A stretch of 64,000 nt of DNA from Diabrotica undecimpunctata (taxonomy: Eukaryota > Arthropoda > Insecta > Coleoptera > Chrysomelidae). How positions within the stretch are numbered: the first letter of the stretch is position 1; the number at the start of each line of letters is the position of its first letter. The position numbers were made by a program, and so were the translations under genes. A model generated the notes under the pieces. That model made no database searches. It saw only the letters and a list, made by a program, of their open reading frames with translations, and was not told where the DNA came from. Positions 52,510 to 62,740 of the stretch are shown in pieces. Location of the stretch: positions 115,980,049 to 116,044,048 of the forward strand of contig NC_092808.1 in NCBI RefSeq assembly GCF_040954645.1, written 5' to 3'.

Positions 52510-55430
52510 GCTCAGTCTGGTTATACAAAAATCATGGATTTCACGGCAAAATTTCTCGCAGATATCTGAAACTTTTAAGACATAGGTGGGGGTTACAAGA
52601 TGACGAATAGATGAAAAGGTACTCGTATTTTTACCTTGCGTTTTTTTTAAACAATAATTTATGGTCACAATTTGATTTTTTGTCTATCAGTTTTTTTCCT
52701 TATATATATTTTACATAAACAATATTTATATTATTTTTTATATCAAGAATATCTTTATTTTTCCTTTTTTTAAATTAAAATTGATAAATTATTTACGGAG
52801 ATATTTGAAAAAAAGCAGTTTTTTTGCACTAATTTAAAAATTTTATTTATTCTTTTATTAACAAAATAAAATGTTATTAATACATTTGAACATCGAGGAA
52901 TTACCGTCTTTTAAATTTGTGCGAAATTTCCCCCCGATCGGTCAAATAGTTTAAAATTTATTTAATTTATTTATCCTTGAAGCTAAATATTAAAACTATT
53001 CAACTTGCTCTAATAATGATGCTAGACACATTTAGCAAATTTCATAGGATTCTTTAAGACTTAAACTATCTCAGAAGTTAAATGCATATTGCGATTTCTT
53101 CTAAATTATTTACAAAAGAAACGTTTGAAAAAGGGGTATGTTTTTTTACTTATAAACAATTGTAATAACCTCTATATTTTTAGAACTACAGACTTGTACG
53201 TACAACCATTGGATAGCTGGTTAAAGAACTCACATTTGAAAAAACCTATGACCAATATATTTGGAGAATGAAAAAATGGAGGTATAATTTTTAAAAACTC
53301 ATATCTCCATTGCTTATTAACATTAAGAAGTAAAATTTGCACAAATTTTGAATGAAAATCTAACTTTATATTAAAACTTATAGCTATAAAATTCATCCCG
53401 TTTTTCGGAACTTACAGCCCTTCGAAACGAAAGTACTTTCGAAAGATCGACATAGGGAAGTGGAGGGAATAATTGTTTCAGCTCCGTTTTTTTTCGAGAT
53501 CGAAACTTCAAATTGGAACACGTAGGAAAAATTTACCATTATCTCAGCTTCCATTGCAGCTAGAAGACTCTTATTTTTTAATCTAGGGTAGCTCGTCGAA
53601 ATATGAATAACTACATATTTTTCACTGGCCGGGAAATATGGGAATCCTCGGAAAAATTGAGTCCATTTAAAATTCACCGTAAAAACTTACTTTTTTTTTA
53701 AAATTTGGCTGGAATAGTCTGTCGCAGTATTAATAATGATGACATAATTTTCACCTCCCCGGAAATCTCGGAAAATTCCGGAAAATCAACATACGTTTTT
53801 TTCATTTTGTATCAATGATGTAATAATACATTAATAGTAATTATAAATTAAATTTCAGGTAATTTTCAGGTAATTAAATTTCAGGGGATTTTCCAAGATT
53901 TCCGGGAGGGTGAAAATTATGTCATCATTATTAATACTGCGAGAGACTATTCCAGCCAACTTAAAATCAAAAGTAAGTTTATACGGTGAATTTCAAATAG
54001 ATTCAATTTTTCCAAGGTTTCCCATATTTCCCGGCCAGTAAAAACTATGCAGTTATACATATTTCGACGAGCTACCCTAAGTTAAAAAAAAGAGGCTTCT
54101 AGATGCAATGGAAGCCAAGATAATGTAAATTTTTCCTATGTGTTTCAATTTGAAGTTCCGATCTCCAAAAAACACGTAGCTGAAACAGTTATCCTCTCCA
54201 CTTTCCTATGTCGTTCTTTCAAAATTACCTTCGTTTCGAAAGGCTATGTTTCGAAAAATTGGATGAATTTTATAGCTATAAGTTTCAGTATAAAGTTTAG
54301 ATTTTCCTTTAAAAATTGTGAAAATTTTACTTCTTAATATTTATAAATAATAAAGATATAATTTTTTTTTTATTTAAACGCAGGGGGCCTGCGTAGCGCA
54401 AGCGGTAGGATGCTTGCCTCGCAAGCTGGTGGTCCGGAGTTCGAATCCTACCGCCGGCAAGAACATCTAGACATTTTAAAAATGTCTATAGGCCCCAGGT
54501 CGACTCAGCATGAATAAAAATGAGTACCTTGGGTAAAACCAGGGGTAATAATAGACGGTTGAAGCGTAGCACTGGCCATGTTACCTTCCTTGTATACCGT
54601 AGGCCCTAGATACAGCAGACTACCCTGCTATACTCCCAAAGCCGCGACAGCGGTATAAAACGGGAGACTATTATTATTATTTTTTTAAATAGTCCCTAAC
54701 TCCGTTCATATTGGTCATAGAAGGTTTTTTTTTAATGTTAGTTTTTTTACCAGCTAGTCAATGTTTGTACGTACAAATCTGTGGCTTAAAAATATAGAAG
54801 TCATTACAATTGTTTATAAGTAAAAAACATACCCCTTTTTCAAACGTTTATTTTGTAAATAATTTCGATGAAAACGCAATATGCATTTAACTTCTGAGGT
54901 AGTTTAAGTCTTAAAGAATCCTATGAAATTTGCTAAATGTGTCTAACATCACTATTAGAGCAAATTCAATAGTTTAAATATTAAGCCTCAGGGATAAATA
55001 AATTAAATAACTTTTAAATTATTTGACCGATCGGGGGGAAATTTCGCACACATTTAAAAGACGGTAATTTCTCGATGTTCAAATGTATTAATAATATTTT
55101 TATTTTGTTAATAAAAAAATTAATAAAATTTATAAATTAGTGCAAAAAAACTGCTTTTTTGCAAATATCTCCGTAAATTATTTATCAATTTTAATTTAAA
55201 AAACGGGAAAATAAAGATATTCTTGATATAAAAAAATGATATAAATATTGTTTATGTAAAATATAAGGAAAAAAACAAATTGTAATCATAAATTATTGTT
55301 TAAAAAAAAACGCAAGGTAAAAATACGAGTACTTTTTCATCTATTCGTCATCTAGTAAACCCCACCTATCTCTTACACGCTTCAGATATCTTCGAAAAAA
55401 TTTTCGGCCTTTTTTTTAACCAGACTGGGC
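52510..55430. repeat. Giant foldback element, 2.9 kb
   Basis: The left arm 52510 to about 53784 and the right arm about 53885-55430 are reverse complements over more than 1.2 kb (spot checks at outer, middle and inner parts agree with scattered mismatches). A spacer of about 100 bp separates them. Outer ends read GCTCAGTCTGGTT and, reversed, GCCCAGTCTGGTT, each flanked by TA. The right arm is longer because a SINE (54382-54687) sits in it. Mirror-image open frames at 53393 (minus) and 54140 (plus) arise from the repeat and are not genes. It is probably a large non-autonomous TA-target DNA element, or an inverted duplication. Confidence 0.9.
54382..54687 (+). mobile_element. tRNA-derived SINE
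   Basis: The 5' part folds as a tRNA-like head. The A-box region is 'tagcgcaagcggtagg', an anticodon-like stem GCTTG..CAAGC follows, the B box is GAGTTCGAATCC, and the 3' strand is 'taccgccggca'. A body of about 220 bp follows ('ggccccaggtcgactcagca', 'gggtaaaaccaggggtaat') and the end is an (ATT)n tail at 54667-54684. The B-box match is good but the anticodon loop is not canonical (no U33) and the head continues into a SINE body, so it is not a functional tRNA gene. It sits in only one arm of the foldback, so it came later. Confidence 0.85.
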
Positions 55431-56114
55431 TATGTAGTTTACATTCAGTTAAAGAAATATACAAGTATTAGTGCAAAAATAGAAAAACAAATTACAAATT
55501 CTATTGCTACTAAATTATAGTGGTAAGTGTTTACTGATAATATAATAATTCATAATTTATAATAATGTAACTAAAAATTAGATCAATACTCATAGTCACT
55601 GTCGTCGTTATCAGTTAAACGGTACAGGGAAAAAGGAGATATATCAGAAATAACACTTTCTGAAAAAAGGCAATTTTAATACTTAAATGCAAAAAGATAA
55701 TTATAAGGTTAAATACAAGGTTTCAGTTGAATTGCAAAAACATAAATTATTCTACTTTCGTTATTTTGCCAAACATATATAAAATTTTACCCATTCATTC
55801 AAAATATTAAAGTAAAAAAGAAAGGATGTCAAGAAAAGTAGTAAAAACGTTTAACAAAAATGCATTTTATTTTAGAAAACAAACAACGATTATTAAATAA
55901 TGTTTATGTAAAAAAACTTAAAAATATTTTTTTTTTCAACAATTTTATAGCGTCTACACGAGATTTGGGTATAATGGGTCTCTAAATTATTGATGCGAAA
56001 GTTCAGCAAAATAACGTTGGGCATCTGAACCACAAATTTTTTTTAGATGCTGCAGGTCTGCAGCAGAAGGGATAAAAAAATAACAAAAGTAAGCTTTATA
56101 AAACTAATAAATTA
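55431..56114. other. Non-coding stretch
   Basis: Right flank of the foldback up to the next LINE. Nothing recognised. Confidence 0.4.
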
Positions 56115-57205
56115 TTTTCCTAAGAATACTTTACAATAGAATTAGACGCAAATGCGAAGAAGATCTAGAAGATACCCAATTTGGTTTTAGAAGTGCTATG
56201 GGAATCAGCGATGCACTTTTTGCGCTTAACATCCCATTACAAAAATGCCGCGACCAAAGAAAATATGTATTGTAAATATGCATGTTTCGTGGACTTCGAA
56301 AAGGCATTCGATAAAGTACAGCATGTAAAATTAATACAAATGCTAAAGAATATCGAAATAGATGACAAGGATATTCGTGTCATTAAAAATTTGTACTGGA
56401 ATCAAACTGCTATCGTAAAAATTGGAGATAACTACACCGATGAAATCTCCATACAACGAGGAGTCAGACAAGGTTGCATTTTGTCGCCAACATTGTTCAA
56501 TATTCTGCTTAATCGTATTCACGAGGTAGGAGAGAAAATGGGCATAAAAGTAAACTCAAACAAAACCAAATTTTTAGTGTTTAGTCGTGACCCACGTTTC
56601 GATGCAAAGCTTCAATTAAACGGAGTCCAAGTTAAGAAGGTCCACAAAATGACATATTTGAGAACTGTGATAACGGACCAACTAGATCCAGACATAGAAA
56701 TAAAACGTACAATAGCAATGACTAAAACTACTTCTATGAAAATGAAGTCATTGCTTTGCAATAATCATCTCAGTTTAGAACTAAGACAAAGAATGGTTAA
56801 GTGTTATGTTTGGTACATACTTTTGTATATTGCAGAAGTGTGGACGCTAAAAGTATCGATCATGAACAAAATTGAATCATTGGAAATCTGGGTTCATAGA
56901 CGAATGCGGAAGATACCTTGGATAGCAAGGAAAACTAAAGAAGAAGTACTAAGTACTAAGAACTGCTAAAAACCGTTAAACATCGAAAGATGTCTTATCT
57001 GGGACATATAGTAAGAGGAAGTCGATATAAAATATTACAACTGATCCCTAAAGGTAAAATAGAGGGCCGTAGAGGTGTAGGAAGAAAACAAGTTTCATGG
57101 TTAAAAAACATTTGTGAACGGACACAGATAACAAATGCAGGAGAATTATTCCATATTGTAGAAGATCGAGAACCCTTCGCAATGGTGATCGCTAACGTCG
57201 GATAA
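56115..57205 (+). pseudogene. LINE RT fragment lacking YADD
   Basis: 'RRKCEEDLEDTQFGFRSAMG' (56140-56200, broken) leads into an open frame 56250-56969: 'CFVDFEKAFDKVQHVKLIQM' (motif A), 'ISIQRGVRQGCILSPTLFNI' (motif B), then straight to 'LLNRIHEVGEKMGIKVNSNK'. About 50 residues between motif B and this block, including the catalytic (Y/F)ADD, are missing without loss of frame. It continues 'KMTYLRTVITDQLDPDIEIK', 'IESLEIWVHRRMRKIPWIAR', a stop, 'SYLGHIVRGSRYKILQLIPK', 'GRKQVSWLKNICERTQ' and a GAAGAAGAAGAAG tail at 57220-57232. Same LINE family as 33385. Confidence 0.88.
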
Positions 57206-57499
57206 TTCTGATATGGCATGCGAAGAAGAAGAAGTGCAGAACTATTTAGAGCGGCAGTTAATGGGGCCCGCATAACCATTATGATTTTTAACCTTCGATA
57301 GAAGATGGAACTTCTATGGAAGAATATTGGAGAAATAATTTACTTAATAGAGTACCGTTTCGACATAAACATTAAAGTTCAAGGTAAGTTTGACAGCCGA
57401 TGAATCAGCTTCGTAACGTCATCAGTAGAGTATGCGGCACTTTGGCAAGGGAAAATTTTACCGACCATGGTATCCTTTGATGTTTGCACCTGCTCAGGT
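57206..57499. other. LINE tail and flank of tandem repeat
   Basis: Holds the purine tail of the LINE and about 200 bp of lead-in to the tandem repeat. No gene. Confidence 0.4.
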
Positions 57500-58240
57500 G
57501 TCCGAGTGACGTCACGCTCACTGACGTATGAGGTATCGTCGGAAAGGGGAGGGGGTAAAGAATACGTTAACATAAAAAACAAAGATGGCGGCATTGCCAA
57601 CAGGGCACTAAGCTTGTAACGTCTAAACGGCTCAACGTACAACAACATGCAAGGTATCGATGGAAAGGGGAGTGGCCGACGAATACGTAGACATAGAAAA
57701 AACATAGCGCCGTGTAGCCAAAGGGACACTAAACTTGTAACGTCTAAACGTACAACAACGTGCAAGGTATCGATGAAAAGGGGAGGTGGTAACGAGTATG
57801 TTAGGACAAAAAACAAACGCAAAAACAATGCCAAAACGGTACTATATCGTATCTTCGTTGCTGTTGATCCGATTGTACCGTATGAGGCGTCAAACGAAAG
57901 GTGAGAGGATAATGAATACGTCAAGATAAAAACAGACACAAAGACATTGCCGAAACGGCATTACAACATATCTCTGTTTCTATTGGTCAGATTACTACAT
58001 GTAACACGTTAAATGAAAGGAGAGGGGTTTTACGAATATGTTAAGATAAAAACAGCTAAAAAAGATAATGCTTATAGGATATTATATTACATCTTCTGTG
58101 ATAGTTGTTTGATTTTTACGATAAAAGCGTTAAATAAACGAATATGGGGTAATGAATATAAAAAACAGACCTTATCTAAAAAAAGCCTCTCTCTCTATCT
58201 CGAAACAATTCATATGATATGTCCTTGAAATAGATATACC
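57500..58240. repeat. Degenerate ~118-bp tandem repeat, about six units
   Basis: A core of the form 'gYatcRNNgaaaggggagg..gaatacgtta.gataaaaac' starts near 57525, 57646, 57761, 57880, 57998 and 58118, giving spacings of about 121, 115, 119, 118 and 120 bp. Each unit also carries 'acaac.tgcaaggtatcg' or 'ttaca..gtat' links. Divergence increases to the right. The minus strand keeps a 186-codon frame over about four units, with repeated 'LTYSLPPPL..D' words. It has no known homologue and is probably a by-product of the repeat. Confidence 0.8.
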
Positions 58241-58719
58241 GTACAGCAGCGGCTATTGCTGGAAATAAAACGAATAGGAACGTATACCATTATTAAAATA
58301 TTCCAAAACCAACAATCATCCACTACACAATCTTCTCTGACCGATCGTTACAGTATAGGAATCATCATAATTCGACAAGGTTCTGACCTCTACTCACTAA
58401 ACTCCTATGATTGATCATTACTATACGTATTTCCCTTCAATCATACACCTGCTCTTTACAAAGAGGTATGGCAGTATGGCTACATCTTAAAACGTATTTT
58501 ACTTGATATAGATATCATCTGATTGAACACTGCTCAACATGAATCTTATCTGAACGATCACTACTATACATAGGTCTTTAATGAACGGGCATTACTATAC
58601 ACACCTATATGCGTAACATTTTTATGAAAATTACAGAATAGGGATTGTATTGTGAGTTGCTTAATATATTATGTTTATAGATTGTTTTAGTTTTTAGTCT
58701 CAGGTGAAAAACGTTAATA
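58241..58719. other. Non-coding stretch
   Basis: AT-rich with loosely repeated 'gatcattactatac' words (58412, 58555, 58600). It may be a continuation of satellite-like sequence. Confidence 0.4.
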
Positions 58720-58723
58720 TATT

Positions 58724-58766
<43 letters not shown>
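58720..58766. repeat. (ATT)n and (TA)n microsatellite
   Basis: (ATT)n 58720-58740 followed by (TA)n to 58766, immediately before the Penelope-like copy. Confidence 0.95.
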
Positions 58767-58770
<4 letters not shown>

Positions 58771-59966
58771 AGTCAGAGACAAGGGACTAAAAAAGCTGAG
58801 ATCTATATTACAAGAGAACTCCTATCCTATAGGGCTGTTAAATAAACTCATTTTCGGTTCTCCTTTTCCTTCGCATTTTTCTGACAACCAAAATTTTCAT
58901 AACAATGAGGTCCGACAACTGACATTGACACAGAACACATCACTGATACCATCTAAAATAACTTATGGTTGCCTACCCTACATTCCAGTTTTGTCACCGA
59001 AGCTAATGAACATCTTCAAAAATGTTAGTGATTTAAAAATTACAACCAAAAATGGGAAAACGGTATCAAAGTTATACACAAAAATAAAAGATCCTTTCAC
59101 AATACAGGAGTCATCGAATGTTGTTTATTCTATACCGTGTAATAATTGTAACAAAATATATATAGGAGAATCATCTCGTAATTTTCACAGTAGGGTGATC
59201 TCACATCGTAGCGATATAAAAACCAAAAAAATAAATGCATGTGCATTGACAGAACATGCATTAACGTTGAAACATGAATTTAATTTCGAGAATTCCTATA
59301 TTTTGGCAAAAGAAAAGAACCATTCAAAACGTGTTTTCTTGGAAATGTGTTCCATAAAATCTAGTACATCTTGCATCAATAAAAAGTCAGACATAGATAA
59401 ACTGAGCAACATTTATTGTTACTTACTGGAAAAATATCCAAAATAAAATTAATATCTACCTGTACCCACACAAATTACACTTATATGCATAACATGTTGC
59501 ATACCATTAAGACAGGTTTAAAAATTAAAATCACCTAAGATGGGCCTCTAGTATTTCTTAAAAAGAAACATAATATTAAGTACACTTAATTACTTTTTAA
59601 TCATAGGATTTTTTCTTTTTGTTCTCTATGTGTCAGAGTTAAAACACACCAGTAAAAGATGACAAACTAAATTTTTACTATCTGTACCTTAATTTTAAAG
59701 AATTTTAAAATGTATTTTGTCCACTATTTTATATTTTATATGTGTGTTAATAATGTTGAGTGTCTATGCTTTTATAAATAATCTCAACGACTAGTAAGTT
59801 GCACTGAAGATTTGTGATATTTTACAAATATTTACATTTTTTTTTCTTATTACAGTGTCTTGAAAAAGGAATCAAACCATTCCGAAAGCTAGACAAAAAG
59901 TCATAAGACTGTTTCATTAACATCCCGACCAATTTTCTGACTGCAACCCTAATAAACTGTGTTGTT

Positions 59967-59968
<2 letters not shown>
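58767..59968 (+). mobile_element. 5'-truncated Penelope-like element, well preserved
   Basis: The copy begins directly after (TA)n and ends with a 3' region ('ccattccgaaagct' hairpin near 59868) directly before another (TA)n. The reading frame is open over its whole coding length (58774-59446), unlike the decayed Penelope-like copies at 37.5 and 38.1 kb, so it is the youngest of the three. Confidence 0.85.
58774..59446 (+). CDS. Penelope-like protein, linker and GIY-YIG endonuclease
   Basis: About 224 codons stay open from the truncation point; there is no native start codon, so this is the C-terminal part of a longer protein. The linker reads 'LRSILQENSYPIGLLNKLIF' and 'SKITYGCLPYIPVLSPKLMN'. 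The GIY-YIG endonuclease that nicks target DNA follows: 'NVVYSIPCNNCNKIYIGESS' (VVY for GIY, IYIG for YIG, and the CxxC of the Penelope-specific zinc finger), 'RNFHSRVISHRSD' (Arg and His), 'ACALTEHALTLKHEF' (His), 'SKRVFLEMCSIKS' (catalytic Glu). It ends 'NIYCYLLEKYPK'. The RT domain is lost by 5' truncation, so it cannot copy itself. Confidence 0.85.

Positions 59969-60022
<54 letters not shown>
59969..60022. repeat. (TA)n microsatellite
   Basis: About 54 bp of TA at the 3' end of the Penelope-like copy. Confidence 0.97.
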
Positions 60023-60026
<4 letters not shown>

Positions 60027-61246
60027 GTAGCGTTAAATTATAAGAGAAATTACAAATCTCGGATAGCTAAAGCTGTTAAACCTTTGATATCAGAATAACT
60101 ACGCTATATAAAATAACCAAAGATGAAACAGAAGACGGATAATGTTATTTGTTTTGTAGATGTGTCATTAAAATAAGATAGTTAGGAAAATTATAATGCT
60201 CTTAATAATGATCCGTATTTTAGTTTATCATAAGCAATATAACTAGAAAGGAAATGAACTTAGCGGATATTATATGAAGAATATAATATTAATTAGTGTT
60301 ATAATATTAGCAGTAATTAGTATTTTCATATTCAAGAAGATTTATCTAGGTATCCGCCTATGGCTAAAGTATATACATTTTTTATTGGTAAAAATCAATG
60401 GTATTGCGTCAAACCTCCTAACTAATCAATAAGTAAGCACTACTTCATTTATGACATTAAGTGGTGGTATAATTTTCTTTGATTGTTGCATATTTAACAA
60501 TCTTTCGTTTTCAATAATAATATAGCTTTGTTGATTGAAGCAATTTCTTCTGTTTGTTTGAACATGCAATGTTAAAATTATAATAATGCACTTGTGGAGA
60601 TAAAAAATTAAAATTTGTTAACAGACGACCAAAATATTTATTTGCTAAATTGTGGAATTAACGTGAATACTACCATTATTTATCTGTATTTATAATTTCC
60701 AAAACTTTTTTTATATGTATCGATTTCTCATATAGTCCAGGTAGGATCTGTCGAAAAGCAAATCATATTGGACGTTTTTCCATGGGAGTCTATTTTTTAG
60801 CTTGAATCACTTTAGAATTTTGAATCACCTTGTATCAATAATCACGATATGGACCACTTGCAAACTCTGTGCTGAATATCTTATTTAACAAAATCTGCAC
60901 AAAGTCGAAAGGTACTTAAAAGTTTGTGCAAAAAGTTATTGAAAATAAAAAATATATTTACAACCGTAATTTTTTTGCTACAAATAAATTAAGTCAATCC
61001 ATGAAGGCTTCATTAAAAACTGTAGTGTTTGCATGCACTTTCTGGCTGTGGCACGTAAGTCGTAAGATATAAACGTCGCCTTAATTGGAAAATCACGTAC
61101 CTACCTATATCCAATTTTGGACCAAAATTATATTTTTATTTCTATGAATGGAAAACCTCGTCTTTCACCTAGAAGAGCTGTCAGAATAAATCTTTCTGCT
61201 TCGTGCTGCCTTCTATTGAGAAAAAAAGAACCACGTATATCAGTGA
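60023..61246. other. Non-coding stretch
   Basis: No coding signal. Its last bases (61235-61246) are the left copy of the LINE target duplication. Confidence 0.45.
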
Positions 61247-61949
61247 ATTACTACTAGCATTCGCAGATAACATTAACATTGTGGAAAACACATTCACCAA
61301 TGTGAAGGAGACTTTTAATAAATTGTAGATAGAGGCAAAGAAAACTGGTTTAAGGGTAAACGAAGAGAAAACCAAATATCTCGGAGTTTTAAATATCTCG
61401 GAGCAACAATCACTGCATATAACGATATCGCAGAAGAGATTAAAGGAAGAATTCAAGCAGCAAACAAGTGTATGTACAGCTTCCACAATACTATTAAATC
61501 TAAAAGCCTAACACAAATATCAAAGATTAAAATATAAAAAACGGTGATTAGATCGGTGCTCATGTATGGGTGTGAGACGTGGACCATGACCAAAGAAACT
61601 GAAAAAAATCTTAGATGTTTTGAGAGGAAAATCCTCACAAGAATCTTTAGGCCTTATCACGACAATAATAGCAACCAATACCGAATGAGAACAAATGCTG
61701 AGGTCAAGCAGATGTAGAGAGACTCCCTAATAACCGCCTTACCAAGTTAATATGGGAGGAAGCCCACACAGGAAGAAGGCCCTTAGGATGTCCACGAATA
61801 CGATGGAGAGACAATATATGGTCAGATCTAAGAAAAATGCGGCTACCCACTGACTCAACTATTATAGATGACCGTTCAAGATGGAAGCAAGTTTCGCAGT
61901 CAGCCAAAACCCAACCCGGGTTGTAGTGCTACGAGAAGAAAAAGAAGAA
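61247..61949 (+). mobile_element. 5'-truncated LINE with 12-bp target duplication
   Basis: GTATATCAGTGA flanks it at 61235-61246 and 61950-61961. The copy starts just before the RT catalytic block, which reads 'LLLAFADNINIVENTF', with Asn for the second Asp of FADD. Then come 'AKKTGLRVNEEKTKY', a small duplication of 'aatatctcggagt', 'KYLGATITAYNDIAEEIKGR', 'VIRSVLMYGCETWTMTKETE', 'ILTRIFRPYHDNN' and a purine tail (gaagaaaaagaagaag). Several frameshifts. An RTE/Jockey-like LINE of another family than 33385 and 56115. Confidence 0.88.
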
Positions 61950-61961
61950 GTATATCAGTGA

Positions 61962-62740
61962 GCTCTCCATATTAAATAGGAAAACCAGGCATAATACGTT
62001 GTACTTGTAACTCCTTGTTTCAAGCGATTTTGAAGAAAAACAAGAAAAGGCAGGTTAGTTTAATATATTATATACTTTTTAATTATATATATTTATTGAC
62101 AAAACACCTTCGTTTGTAAGTGGTTATGTTTACGAAAACCTCTTAAAAAGGTTATATTTACTATAGTTGTTTAGAAAACCTTGTATATCAGATTTACGAG
62201 GTTTCTGTCTGTACTGTAGCATAGTTAATATATGACATTTTACATTTGGTGTACTATTTTACGAGCTTTTCTTTCTTAATTATTAGACCTACTCTTTTAA
62301 TTTTTTGGATTAAAATAATAAATTCGAACAAAAACTGATAATTTCCTAGATTATAATTTCACATTTTTATTATATTAGGTTATCACATTATGTTAACTGA
62401 GGCCTATTATTTTATACAGACATGAGTTGTCGTAACAAATTCCTTGTGGATTTGGTCCTCAAGAACAAGTAAAAGAGTTTGGAAATTAAAGACTGTCGTC
62501 GACCATCACCTCTTTGAAAATGGTCCCATAGAGTACGCCAGGAGTTCTTTCTCAAAGTGAGTTCATAGTATATTATAACGTAATTATATAAATACTTTCA
62601 TGACTCTAATGTTGGTCAGGATACAACAGTAACAATTTTCCATTGATTCATTTTAAAGATGATGAAGAAAACGGATTCATTTTAAAACCTGTTTCATTCA
62701 AGACCCATTCAATACCTACAAAAGATATTTTCAGTAACAG
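61962..62740. other. Non-coding stretch
   Basis: Nothing recognised; it leads into the DUF7869-like pseudogene. I searched it by eye for the 44810-type terminal repeat and did not see it. Confidence 0.4.

Noticed and set aside
53393..54337. Protein genes at 53393-53677 (minus) and 54140-54337 (plus)
   Set aside because: They are mirror copies created by the two arms of the foldback element. Neither matches a protein family.
54382..54460. tRNA gene
   Set aside because: A and B boxes and a tRNA-like fold are present, but the anticodon loop lacks the usual U33 and the head continues into a ~220-bp body with an (ATT)n tail, so it is a SINE.
57379..57939. 186-residue minus-strand protein gene
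   Set aside because: The frame lies wholly within a degenerate ~118-bp tandem repeat and its internal repeats follow the DNA repeat. No family similarity.
57500..58240. CRISPR array
   Set aside because: Units are degenerate along their whole length with no short constant repeat and unique spacers, and the DNA is eukaryotic.
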